Shown one piece after another: positions 16,546-24,738 of a stretch of 32,148 bases of DNA (positions are counted from its first letter, which is position 1; the number at the start of each line of letters is the position of its first letter). Origin of the DNA: an uncultured Lachnospiraceae bacterium (GTDB lineage Bacteria > Bacillota > Clostridia > Lachnospirales > Lachnospiraceae); NCBI GenBank assembly GCA_910589385.1, contig CAJUTU010000001.1, forward strand, positions 311,778 to 343,925, in the 5' to 3' direction. The notes beneath the pieces were generated by a model, which was not told where the DNA came from, did no database searches, and saw only the letters and a program-made list of their open reading frames with translations. A program made the position numbers and the translations under genes.

Positions 16546-18768
16546 CTATTTTCTTTTGCAGCTATATTGTAACTCTGCCATATTTTCTGTCATGCTATCG
16601 CAGCCGATCCATAGATGGAATTTTCCTTCCTCGCTGCCAACCGTCCCATCTGCCCGTAAGAACCGCAGCATCGGTTCTTCGATCACAAAGGTAACTGATT
16701 TCTCTTCTCCGGGAGCCAGTTCTACCTTCTGAAAGCCTTTTAGTTCCTTTACCGGACGAACCACACTTGCCGTGATATCCTGGATATACAGTTGTACTAC
16801 TTCCGTCCCTGCGGCCTTACCGGTATTTTTTATTTTTACAGATGCCTCAACCAATCCCTCATCTGTCAATACCTCGCTGCTCAAAGAAACCGGAGATATC
16901 TCATATGTGGTATAACTCAATCCATATCCAAATGGATAAAGAGGTTCATTGGGAATATCCTGGTACTTTGATCTGAACTTTTCTTTCTTCCCTTCTAAAT
17001 CCGGCCTTCCGGTAGAATATGCATCATAATGGACCGGAATCTGCCCCACGCAATATGGAAAACTCATAGAAAGTTTCCCTGACGGGTTGACCTTTCCGGT
17101 CAGCACATCCATAATGGCATGTCCGCCTTCTGTTCCTGGAAACCACACTTCCAGAACAGCCTTTGCCGTACGGCTTAATTCCCGGATGTCAAGCGGTCTT
17201 CCACTGAACAAGACGACCACAATATTCTCATTGACCTTTGCCACCTCGCGCAGCAGCCGCATCTGCACCTCCGGCACATCGATCATGGCACGGCTCGACG
17301 CCTCGCCGCTCTGTTGATAATGCTCACCCAACGGCATAATTACGATATCAGCCTCTTTCGCTGCCGCGACTGCTTCTGCAAGCATTTTTTGCTGCTCTGC
17401 CTCTGATACATCATGCGCAAGTATCCCGCCGAACCCGATCAGCTCGTACTCATTTTCCAGCATCGGAGAACCTGCATGATACGTGGTATGTACGGTATCC
17501 AGTACTTCCCTTGCCGCCTCTTCCATCGTCACACAGTCTGACACATTCCCCGTCACGGCCCAGCTGCTGATGATCTCTTTGTTATTTGTATAGGGGCCTA
17601 TAAAGGCAATCTTCTTTGTGGCGTCAAGAGGAAGGATCCCTTCATTTTTTAATAGGACAAAAGATTTTGCTGCCGCTTCTCTTGCCAGCCTGCGATGCTC
17701 TTCACAGAGGACGACTGTTTTTTCCTTTTTGGGGTCAGCATCTTTATATGGATTTTCAAATAATCCCAGCCGATTCTTTAATTCCAGGATCCGCAGCACA
17801 CATTCATCAATCTGAGCCTCTTCTACTTCTCCTTCTTCCACAAGCTTACATAGATTTCCAGCATATACCCCTGTCATCATATCAATGTCCACACCGGCTT
17901 CTAATGCTTTTTTCGCAGCATCCTTCTCATCAGCGCTGTATCCGTGGGCAATGGTCTCCATGATCGCAGAAAAATCAGAGATCAATACTCCGTCAAAGCC
18001 CATTTCTTCCCGTAATATGTCCCGCATCAGCCATCGGTTCGTACTGGCAGGAATCCCATTAACCGTGTTAAAAGATGTCATCACCATCCCGGCTTTGGCA
18101 TCAATCCCGGCTTTATAAGCAGGCAGATAAAAATCCCGCAATGTATGTTCTGACAATTCCACCGTATTATAATCCCGTCCGGCTTCTGCACCGCCATATG
18201 CCGCAAAATGCTTGATACAGGAACATACTTTATAAGGCTGGCCCATGTCCTCGCCCTGGAATCCTTTCACCTGAGCCTGTGCATACCTTCCATTTAAATA
18301 TGGATCCTCGCCGGTGGATTCCATGACCCGTCCCCATCTTGCGTCCCGGACCAGATCCGCCATCGGAGAAAAGACGACATGCAGCCCGCTCACAGAAGCT
18401 TCCTTTGCCGCCACAGCCGCGCATCTTTCCGCCAGTTCCGGGTCAAATGCCGCGCCCAGCCCTAAAGGTGCCGGAAAAATCGTCTTCATCCCATGGATCA
18501 CATCCATCATAAATAGCATCGGAATATGATGAGGCTGTTTTTCCATATATGCTTTCTGGATTTTCATCAGCGTATCCGCGCCATATGTTCCCAGGATCGA
18601 GCCTGCCGTCCTGATATCTTCCTCCTCAATTCCCAGGCTCTGCCACGGGCCGGTCAGGACACTGTCTGCATCTTCCAGGAAAAACACGCCCATAAGCTGC
18701 AGCATCTGGCCGATCTTTTCCTTCAAAGACATATCCTTTAACAATTCTTTCAGTTCTTCTTTTTTCAT
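16546..18768 (-). CDS. GH3 beta-glucosidase (BglX-type), cytoplasmic
   Basis: A 740-residue GH3 enzyme. ATG 18768 is chosen because GAGGAAAG precedes it and it begins 14 nt after the upstream gene's stop; the longer frame from 18795 would overlap that gene. Order: GH3 barrel (about 1-310), alpha/beta sandwich (about 360-580), fibronectin-III-like domain (about 650-725, with EVVQLYIQD). DVIHGMKTIFP, KHFAAYGGAEAGRDYN and VLISDFSA are typical; the nucleophile is D265, and E489 in SGEASSR is the likely acid/base. No signal peptide, unlike periplasmic E. coli BglX, so it acts on imported oligosaccharides. It ends the operon. Its presence with alpha-galactosidases suggests mixed-linkage substrates, or release of beta-linked glucose or xylose; the exact specificity is open. 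Confidence 0.92.
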   Translation of the reverse strand: MKKEELKELLKDMSLKEKIGQMLQLMGVFFLEDADSVLTGPWQSLGIEEEDIRTAGSILGTYGADTLMKIQKAYMEKQPHHIPMLFMMDVIHGMKTIFPAPLGLGAAFDPELAERCAAVAAKEASVSGLHVVFSPMADLVRDARWGRVMESTGEDPYLNGRYAQAQVKGFQGEDMGQPYKVCSCIKHFAAYGGAEAGRDYNTVELSEHTLRDFYLPAYKAGIDAKAGMVMTSFNTVNGIPASTNRWLMRDILREEMGFDGVLISDFSAIMETIAHGYSADEKDAAKKALEAGVDIDMMTGVYAGNLCKLVEEGEVEEAQIDECVLRILELKNRLGLFENPYKDADPKKEKTVVLCEEHRRLAREAAAKSFVLLKNEGILPLDATKKIAFIGPYTNNKEIISSWAVTGNVSDCVTMEEAAREVLDTVHTTYHAGSPMLENEYELIGFGGILAHDVSEAEQQKMLAEAVAAAKEADIVIMPLGEHYQQSGEASSRAMIDVPEVQMRLLREVAKVNENIVVVLFSGRPLDIRELSRTAKAVLEVWFPGTEGGHAIMDVLTGKVNPSGKLSMSFPYCVGQIPVHYDAYSTGRPDLEGKKEKFRSKYQDIPNEPLYPFGYGLSYTTYEISPVSLSSEVLTDEGLVEASVKIKNTGKAAGTEVVQLYIQDITASVVRPVKELKGFQKVELAPGEEKSVTFVIEEPMLRFLRADGTVGSEEGKFHLWIGCDSMTENMAELQYSCKRK

Positions 18769-18782
18769 ACATCTTTCCTCGT

Positions 18783-20636
18783 TTACCATTCCCACAGATT
18801 TTTCGGAGAATGCTGCAATGGTTCCTGTGTCAGGAAAAGCAAAACAGAATCATGGGGTTTCAAAACCGTTGTATACAACTCTTTTTTCTCAGAAGCATCG
18901 TTTCCATACTCACGTACAAACCATTCCTTTTCGCCAAAAAGTTCCTCGAAACCATAGACAACTGTCAGCGGTTTTTCCGTTGGATTCATGGCATACAATA
19001 GGTTCCCCTGCTCCAATCTGTGCAAAAGGACCAGATCTTCCCGTTCCTCCGTAAAATATGGCAGCTGTGGACGCACTTTGCCCTTTGGCATGATAAACCG
19101 TAACAAGTCTCTGCGTTCCCCGGAAATCTTGTGGATGGGGTCTGAGGTCGTGACCGCCCCTCCGGAAAGCGCCTGCAAAAGAGCAAGGCTTCGTATCTCA
19201 TAGGGTTTCAAGAAAATATCAAAGTCTCTTAACAACACCGAATCCGGGTCGTTCTGCCAATAGATATTGTTAAAATAATTGTCCGCCACAAGCTCACGTA
19301 TCATATTGACCGGTCCATAGTCTTTTGCCCATTGCGCTCCCACATCCCCTGCGATCCGCATTCCATCCGCATAACCGATAAACGGCAGGAACGGAGCAAT
19401 GCAGCCCAGAAGATAGCTGTCCTCTCCTATCGCCTGGCGGATTGTTTTTAATGTGTTCCTAAATATTTCCACCGATGTGAGGCTGCTGTCAAAACGGCGC
19501 ACCTTTGAAGTATCGTGCATATTCCAGAGCATAAAATCCGTTTTAAACAAGGAAAATCCCCATCTCTTCAATGTCTGGAATACCTCTTTTAAATAGGCCA
19601 GCGCCTCCGGATGGCTGGCGTCCAGCACATAATAATTACTGTCCCGGTTCCCCCATACCTTCGGTTCGTTGTAGCTTCTGATCTCTGTTACGGGTTTTCC
19701 TTCCAGATCATACAGGATCCAATCTGGATGTTTTCGGAAAAGCTCTGACTGGTCGCCTACTATGAACGGTGCAACCCAGATACCGGGTTCATATCCGCTG
19801 CGGATGATCGACTCTGCCGCTTTCTTAAGCCCCTCCGGGAACAGGTGGTTCGGGAGCAGCCAGTCTCCAGGACTGGGCGCATATCCGGCATCGATCTGGA
19901 TATAGCGGAAAGGAATTTCTTTTTCTGTCTGGAATCCGCCCAAGTATTCTTCCAGCAGGTCCTGGCTTAGATTCTGATATAAATAATACCAGCTGCACCA
20001 GTGGAAAACAGGCGGCTTCGCTGTTCTTGCCCCCATCTCTGCCGCAATCTTTTCTGCACAGCTTTGCAGGCCAAAGGCAAGCGTCTTTTCTTCGGTAAAG
20101 AAAAGCGAAGGAAGCATTCTCTCATCTCCCTGTGTATTCTCCAGGTTAAAACCACCAAAAAGGCATATGGCATCATCCGCAAACAAGCTTTGTGTCTTCC
20201 CGACACAATAACGGTTTACATAATGCCTGTGGTCCAGGGCATAAATAAACAATGCCGACTGCTCCTGGTAAAGTGAAATTAGTCCGTTGGATTTCAGCAT
20301 TTCATACCCGACCGTCCTGCATCCGGACGGCCCTTCCATTCCAAATCCCTGGACAAATACATTTTCCGCACCTTTCACTTTTGCATTTGCAATGGGCTCT
20401 ATGTCATGAATCCCGCTGATTCCGTGAAGCGTACAACTCACTTCCACCGCTTTCTCCCTCCGGGAGAAACGCAGCTTAACGCTCCCCTCTTCTAACTGGT
20501 ACTGCAGGACATCCTCTCCCATGGATACGCTGACCGGAGAGATGGCAGAACCGTTGATCGCAGGATATGCATGATAAATCTGTATATTTTCCCCTAAGAT
20601 ATCCCAGCAGCCATCCTTATAAAGTTTATAATGCAT
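18783..20636 (-). CDS. GH36-like alpha-galactosidase, short form
   Basis: A 617-residue enzyme without signal peptide. An N-terminal beta-sandwich (about 1-200) precedes a TIM barrel (about 205-500) and a C-terminal beta domain. Barrel motifs: YIQIDAGYAPSPGDW, GIWVAPFIV, the nucleophile D367 in LFKTDFMLWN, and D431 in MRIAGDVGAQW as likely acid/base, plus NDPDSVLLR. These fit clan GH-D (GH36/GH27), but the chain is about 110 residues shorter than its neighbour and has a different N-terminus, so it belongs to another subfamily. The ATG directly abuts the TAG of the upstream gene (TAGATG) with GGAGGAG upstream, so translation is coupled. It likely releases alpha-linked galactose, perhaps from a different chain length or linkage than its neighbour; alpha-N-acetylgalactosaminidase is a possible alternative. 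Confidence 0.86.
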   Translation of the reverse strand: MHYKLYKDGCWDILGENIQIYHAYPAINGSAISPVSVSMGEDVLQYQLEEGSVKLRFSRREKAVEVSCTLHGISGIHDIEPIANAKVKGAENVFVQGFGMEGPSGCRTVGYEMLKSNGLISLYQEQSALFIYALDHRHYVNRYCVGKTQSLFADDAICLFGGFNLENTQGDERMLPSLFFTEEKTLAFGLQSCAEKIAAEMGARTAKPPVFHWCSWYYLYQNLSQDLLEEYLGGFQTEKEIPFRYIQIDAGYAPSPGDWLLPNHLFPEGLKKAAESIIRSGYEPGIWVAPFIVGDQSELFRKHPDWILYDLEGKPVTEIRSYNEPKVWGNRDSNYYVLDASHPEALAYLKEVFQTLKRWGFSLFKTDFMLWNMHDTSKVRRFDSSLTSVEIFRNTLKTIRQAIGEDSYLLGCIAPFLPFIGYADGMRIAGDVGAQWAKDYGPVNMIRELVADNYFNNIYWQNDPDSVLLRDFDIFLKPYEIRSLALLQALSGGAVTTSDPIHKISGERRDLLRFIMPKGKVRPQLPYFTEEREDLVLLHRLEQGNLLYAMNPTEKPLTVVYGFEELFGEKEWFVREYGNDASEKKELYTTVLKPHDSVLLFLTQEPLQHSPKNLWEW

Positions 20637-22823
20637 CTACTTCTCCTCCTTCTTGAAATACATCTGATAAGCATGATATTCCCCCATCCTGACAGGCAGT
20701 GGGATTCCGATTTCCATTAACGCATTTGACGGATAGAGCTTTCTGCTTTTCGCCTCACGATACATACAATCCCTCTCAAGCCCCTTTAAGCGGACATAAT
20801 TCACAGGCATATTTCCATGTATCTCAAGCATCACTGCGCTTACCAGAACCTCCGACGCATCTTCCGAAACAAATTCCCAGGCGCCTGCCTGCTGTACAGA
20901 CGGATCCGTCAAGCGAAAATACAGGCCGCTTTGGATCAGGGCCGCATGCTGTTTATATTCTCTGATCTGTTCCCGGATCTCTTGCTTTTCTTCTTCCGAA
21001 AGCTTATCCGGATCCAATTCATATCCAAAAGCTCCTGCCATAGCCGTCACTCCCCGTGTATGAAATGGTGTGATACGTCCTGTCTGATGGTTCGGAACTG
21101 CGGAAACATGAGCCCCCACTGCTGACATGGGATAGCCAAAAGACGTGCCATACTGGATCAGGACCCGGTCCAGCGCATCGCTGTTATCACTGCACCAGAT
21201 CTGAGGCGTATAATAGAGCATTCCTGCATCAAACCTGCCTCCTCCTCCGCTGCATCCCTCCAAGAGCAAATTCGGATATCTTTGGATCAGGCGTTCCAAA
21301 AAGTCATATAATCCAAGCATATAATCATAGGAAACCCTGCCCTGATCTTCTGTGCCTCTTGAATAGCAGTCGCACAGGCTTCGGTTCAAATCCCATTTTA
21401 CATACTCGATATTCCCCTGGTCCAAAACCTTGCACATACTTTCAAATATATGATCCACCACATCCGTCCTGGAAAAGTCCAGTACAAGCTGATTCCTTGC
21501 CCGCACCGGGTCACGCCCCGGAATGGTAAGCGCCCAATCCGGATGCTTTCGGAACAGTTCACTGTCTTCATTGATACTTTCAGGCTCAAACCAGATACCA
21601 AATTTCAATCCCAGGCCATTGATCTTTTGAATCAGAAAACCTAAAGATTCCCCTAATTTTTCCTCGTTGACATACCAGTCTCCCAGAGCCCTGTTATCAT
21701 CATCACGTTTTCCAAACCAGCCGTCGTCCATGACCAGCATCTCCATTCCAAGATCCGCTGCCTGCTCTGCAAGATGACAGATCGTCTCCCCGGTAAAGTC
21801 AAGATAGGATGCCTCCCAGCTGTTTAAAAGGACCGGACGGACACAATCCCTGTATTTTCCGCGGCATAAATGTGTCCTAAAACAAGTATGCAGATTCTGC
21901 GATAATTTTGCAAGCCCTAGATTACTGTACGTCAATACCACTTCCGGCACGTAAAATCTTTCACCTGCATCCAGCGGATAAGAAAACTGTTCGTCCGAAA
22001 GTCCCAGAAGGATACGGGTCTGGTTATACTGATCTTTCTCCGCCTCTCCTTTAAAACTGCCGCTGTATACAAAAGACAAGGCATAGCAGGCTCCTGCATC
22101 CTCTGTTGTTTTTTGCTCAGCCAGGATCATCATTGGATTATACTGGTGGCTGGACGTTCCCCTGCGGCTCCCGATCACCTGGGCGCCATGAGCCACCGGC
22201 GTCCTCTGGACATTACGCTCCATTGTATGACGACCGTAAAAGCAAAGCAGGTCATATTCCCCGCTTACAAAATCCAGACATGCAGCCTGTGCCTTTTCCA
22301 GATATATTTTTCCTGCGCCTTGATTCTCGACACAAGCGCTCCTGGTAATCATATTCCATTTCGGAAGTACGCCATAAAGAAGCGTTATCCGCACTTTTGT
22401 GGCACGGTCTTCCATATAGATTTCCAGAGTTTCCGCTTCCCCTGCATCGGCATATACGGCAGGAAGGCCTGGTATCTGATACTTTCCCTCCAGGATGCGG
22501 TATCCTTGATACCGGAAATCACAGCCATAGGAACCATCTGTATTTTTCACGATGACAGCCGGACTCCTGTAATCCCCTGTCCCCTGGCAGGGCAGCTCCT
22601 GCGGCAGGAAGTCCATCGAATAAGTACGGTCATCTCCTGCGTCATATGGATTCCCGGAAAATCCCCTGTCAGCAAAATGCAGCAGATAATCCATATTCCC
22701 ATCTGTCCTGCATCCATAATAGAGATGCAGCAGAAAGCCAAAATCATCTACCTTCATCTGATAGGTCGTATCCAGCGTATGCAATGTAAATACTCTATTT
22801 TTTTCTGAAAAAACAATACCCAT
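20637..22823 (-). CDS. GH36 alpha-galactosidase (raffinose/melibiose type)
   Basis: A 728-residue enzyme, the usual length for bacterial GH36 (AgaA/RafA type). ATG 22823 (MGIVFSEKNR) has AAGGAG 5 nt upstream; the frame extends to 22892 but without a good site and into a hairpin. Domains: N-terminal beta-supersandwich (about 1-325), catalytic barrel (about 330-640), C-terminal beta-sheet domain. Motifs: LNSWEASYLDF, MDDGWFGKRDDD, FGIWFEPE, nucleophile D478 in VKWDLNRS, CSGGGGRFD, and the acid/base aspartate within CSDNSD (544-549). It cleaves terminal alpha-1,6-galactose from melibiose, raffinose and stachyose in the cytoplasm. It lies directly downstream of the ABC permeases, past a terminator-like hairpin. 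The catalytic residues look complete. Confidence 0.94.
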   Translation of the reverse strand: MGIVFSEKNRVFTLHTLDTTYQMKVDDFGFLLHLYYGCRTDGNMDYLLHFADRGFSGNPYDAGDDRTYSMDFLPQELPCQGTGDYRSPAVIVKNTDGSYGCDFRYQGYRILEGKYQIPGLPAVYADAGEAETLEIYMEDRATKVRITLLYGVLPKWNMITRSACVENQGAGKIYLEKAQAACLDFVSGEYDLLCFYGRHTMERNVQRTPVAHGAQVIGSRRGTSSHQYNPMMILAEQKTTEDAGACYALSFVYSGSFKGEAEKDQYNQTRILLGLSDEQFSYPLDAGERFYVPEVVLTYSNLGLAKLSQNLHTCFRTHLCRGKYRDCVRPVLLNSWEASYLDFTGETICHLAEQAADLGMEMLVMDDGWFGKRDDDNRALGDWYVNEEKLGESLGFLIQKINGLGLKFGIWFEPESINEDSELFRKHPDWALTIPGRDPVRARNQLVLDFSRTDVVDHIFESMCKVLDQGNIEYVKWDLNRSLCDCYSRGTEDQGRVSYDYMLGLYDFLERLIQRYPNLLLEGCSGGGGRFDAGMLYYTPQIWCSDNSDALDRVLIQYGTSFGYPMSAVGAHVSAVPNHQTGRITPFHTRGVTAMAGAFGYELDPDKLSEEEKQEIREQIREYKQHAALIQSGLYFRLTDPSVQQAGAWEFVSEDASEVLVSAVMLEIHGNMPVNYVRLKGLERDCMYREAKSRKLYPSNALMEIGIPLPVRMGEYHAYQMYFKKEEK

Positions 22824-22851
22824 TTTGTCTCCTTCCTCTGCACACAGACAG

Positions 22852-22893
22852 AAAAAATGAGACTGGTACACATGGATCAGTGCCAGTCTCATT
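22852..22893 (-). terminator. Intra-operon terminator or attenuator between permease and GH36 genes
   Basis: On the minus strand an 11-bp perfect stem (AATGAGACTGG/CCAGTCTCATT; plus-strand arms 22856-22866 and 22883-22893) runs straight into a T6 run. It sits in the 97-nt gap between permease stop and GH36 start. It has full terminator form, so transcription probably partly stops here, reducing hydrolase relative to transporter mRNA, unless a separate promoter exists. Confidence 0.75.
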
Positions 22894-22920
22894 ACATGTC
22901 AAAAACCAATCACTTTACTA

Positions 22921-23781
22921 CTATTTAACCGCACCTGAAGTTACACCTTCTACGATATAGCGCTGTAAGAACAAATACAGTATCAAGATCGGCAGCATTG
23001 CCAGCAGCAGCGCCGCCATTACCAGGCCGATGTCTGTGGAATAAGTTCCATAGAATACCTGTGTCGCAATCGGAATCGTATATAACTCTTTTTTTGCCAG
23101 TACAAGGCTTGGAAGAAGGTAATCATTCCAGAATGCCATTGCGTCAATAATTGCTACTGTTGCAATCGTTGGCTTTAACAAAGGAAATACAATTTTCCAA
23201 TAGATCTGCCAACGGCTGCAGCCGTCAATTGTTCCCGCTTCTTCAAGAGAAAGCGGTACGTTCGTATGTATCGCCCCATGGAACATAAAGGTCGCCATGG
23301 ATACGGAAAAACCGATATGCATGAAGATCAAAGTCGCACGGTGGCTCAAAAGCCCAAGTACACCGCCGTACAGGGATACCAATGGGATCATCAATACCTG
23401 GAACGGGATTACCATAGACGCGACCATCAATCCAAACAGCGCGCCGCATGCTTTCCATTTATTACGCACGATCACATAAGCAGCCATAGAAGCCAGCAGG
23501 ATCGTAAGGATTGTAGAAATGATCGTAATAAAAGCTGAATTTGCAAAGGAATTCCAGAAGTTCATCTTCTCCATGGCTTCCGGGAAATTCTTCAGCGTAA
23601 ATCCATGAGACCCGATCAGCGCTAATGGGTCAGAAGTAATATCAGCCTTTGTCTTAAATACATTGATCAGTACCAGAATAAATGGAAAGATAAAGCAAAC
23701 AAATAATACGATCAAAAGCACAATAAAAACCGCATGTTTAATCTTTCTGTTCCGAGCAGCTCTTTCGTTTAAATCATCCAT
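22921..23781 (-). CDS. CUT1 sugar ABC transporter permease, MalG/MsmG-type
   Basis: A 286-residue membrane protein with about six hydrophobic segments. The conserved EAA loop (SLEEAGTIDGCSRWQIYWKI, then FPLLKPT) near residues 180-205 is the site that docks the ATPase. The C-terminus (LQRYIVEGVTSGAVK) is the typical MalG/MsmG ending. The ATG shares one base with the TAA of the upstream permease (TAATG), so the pair is translationally coupled and forms the heterodimeric channel. No ATPase gene is present in the operon, so a shared MsmX/MsmK-type ATPase encoded elsewhere is expected, as is common in this transporter class. Probable cargo is an alpha-galactoside such as raffinose. Confidence 0.95.
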   Translation of the reverse strand: MDDLNERAARNRKIKHAVFIVLLIVLFVCFIFPFILVLINVFKTKADITSDPLALIGSHGFTLKNFPEAMEKMNFWNSFANSAFITIISTILTILLASMAAYVIVRNKWKACGALFGLMVASMVIPFQVLMIPLVSLYGGVLGLLSHRATLIFMHIGFSVSMATFMFHGAIHTNVPLSLEEAGTIDGCSRWQIYWKIVFPLLKPTIATVAIIDAMAFWNDYLLPSLVLAKKELYTIPIATQVFYGTYSTDIGLVMAALLLAMLPILILYLFLQRYIVEGVTSGAVK

Positions 23782-24662
23782 TATGCCGACACCTCCGCTT
23801 TCTTTCCAACATATACTTGAAGTACGCCTACAACAGCACAGACAATAAACAAGATCAGGGCTTCGGCCTGGCCGGTACCATAATTCTTGTAAGTAAATGC
23901 CTGATTATACACATGCATAGCTGCCATGACCGAACTGTTAAATGGTTCCCCATTTGTCAAAGAAAGGTTTACATCATATACCATGAAGCATCTTGTGATC
24001 GTAAGGAACAGACACTGTACGAAAGAAGAAGTCATCAACGGTATGGAAATATGTATGATCGACTGTGTATTTGTACAGCCATCAATCCTTGCGGCCTCCA
24101 GTACATCGGCCGATACGCTCATAAACCCGGCCACATAGATCAGCATCATATAACCTGCATACTGCCATACGGAAACAATGATCAAACAGAGCATCGCGCC
24201 GCCTGACGTCGCCAGCCAGGATGTAGACAAAGCCCCAGCAGAAAGAGCTTCACCAAGGGATACAAACGCACGGTTAAACACGAACTTCCAGATATAACCA
24301 AGTACGATACCGCCGATCAGGTTCGGGATGAAGAAACCGGCACGGAAAAAGTTCTGTCCCTTGACACCGCTTGTAACTAAAAACGCCAGGATAAATGCCA
24401 CTACATTGACCAGGATGACAGCGATGATCGAATAGATAAATGTCCTTCCCAAGGCCTGCCAGTACGCGCCGTCGGCAAATGTCGACGCATAATTCGCGAA
24501 TCCTACAAAGGGCTTCTCTCTTGACACGCCGTCCCAGCTTGTAAAAGTCAGATATAAGCCGTAGATGAATGGGATGATGACAACTGCGGCAAATGCAAAT
24601 GTCGTTAATCCGGCAAACATCATAAACTGCTTTGTCTTATAAGACATCGTATTTGTATTCAT
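23781..24662 (-). CDS. CUT1 sugar ABC transporter permease, MalF/MsmF-type
   Basis: A 293-residue membrane protein with about six hydrophobic segments, beginning MNTNTMSYKTKQFMMFAGL. The EAA loop is seen as LEAARIDGCTNTQSIIHISI followed by PLM (about 190-215). It pairs with the following MalG-type permease. ATG 24662 is used; the ribosome binding site (AGGGAG) is about 11 nt away, so the ATG five codons later (24647) remains possible. It lies 76 nt after the binding-protein gene, and this gap contains a strong GC hairpin that may lower permease expression compared with the binding protein. Confidence 0.95.
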   Translation of the reverse strand: MNTNTMSYKTKQFMMFAGLTTFAFAAVVIIPFIYGLYLTFTSWDGVSREKPFVGFANYASTFADGAYWQALGRTFIYSIIAVILVNVVAFILAFLVTSGVKGQNFFRAGFFIPNLIGGIVLGYIWKFVFNRAFVSLGEALSAGALSTSWLATSGGAMLCLIIVSVWQYAGYMMLIYVAGFMSVSADVLEAARIDGCTNTQSIIHISIPLMTSSFVQCLFLTITRCFMVYDVNLSLTNGEPFNSSVMAAMHVYNQAFTYKNYGTGQAEALILFIVCAVVGVLQVYVGKKAEVSA

Positions 24663-24700
24663 AACTTACTTCTCTCCCTTCTCTCATTTTCTCTTATCTG

Positions 24701-24731
24701 GTGCCGCCAAAAGACCCCCTTTTGGCGGCAC
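24701..24731 (-). repeat. 13-bp perfect hairpin between binding-protein and permease genes
   Basis: GTGCCGCCAAAAG (24701-24713) and CTTTTGGCGGCAC (24719-24731) pair perfectly around a 5-nt loop. It begins 8 nt after the binding-protein stop codon. No T tract follows on the minus strand, so it looks like an mRNA-stabilising 3' element giving excess binding protein, comparable in role to the REP element between malE and malF. Confidence 0.8.
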
Positions 24732-24738
24732 AGATTGT

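Noticed and set aside
22113..22808. 231-codon plus-strand ORF
   Set aside because: Antisense to the GH36 alpha-galactosidase, which has complete catalytic motifs and a ribosome binding site.
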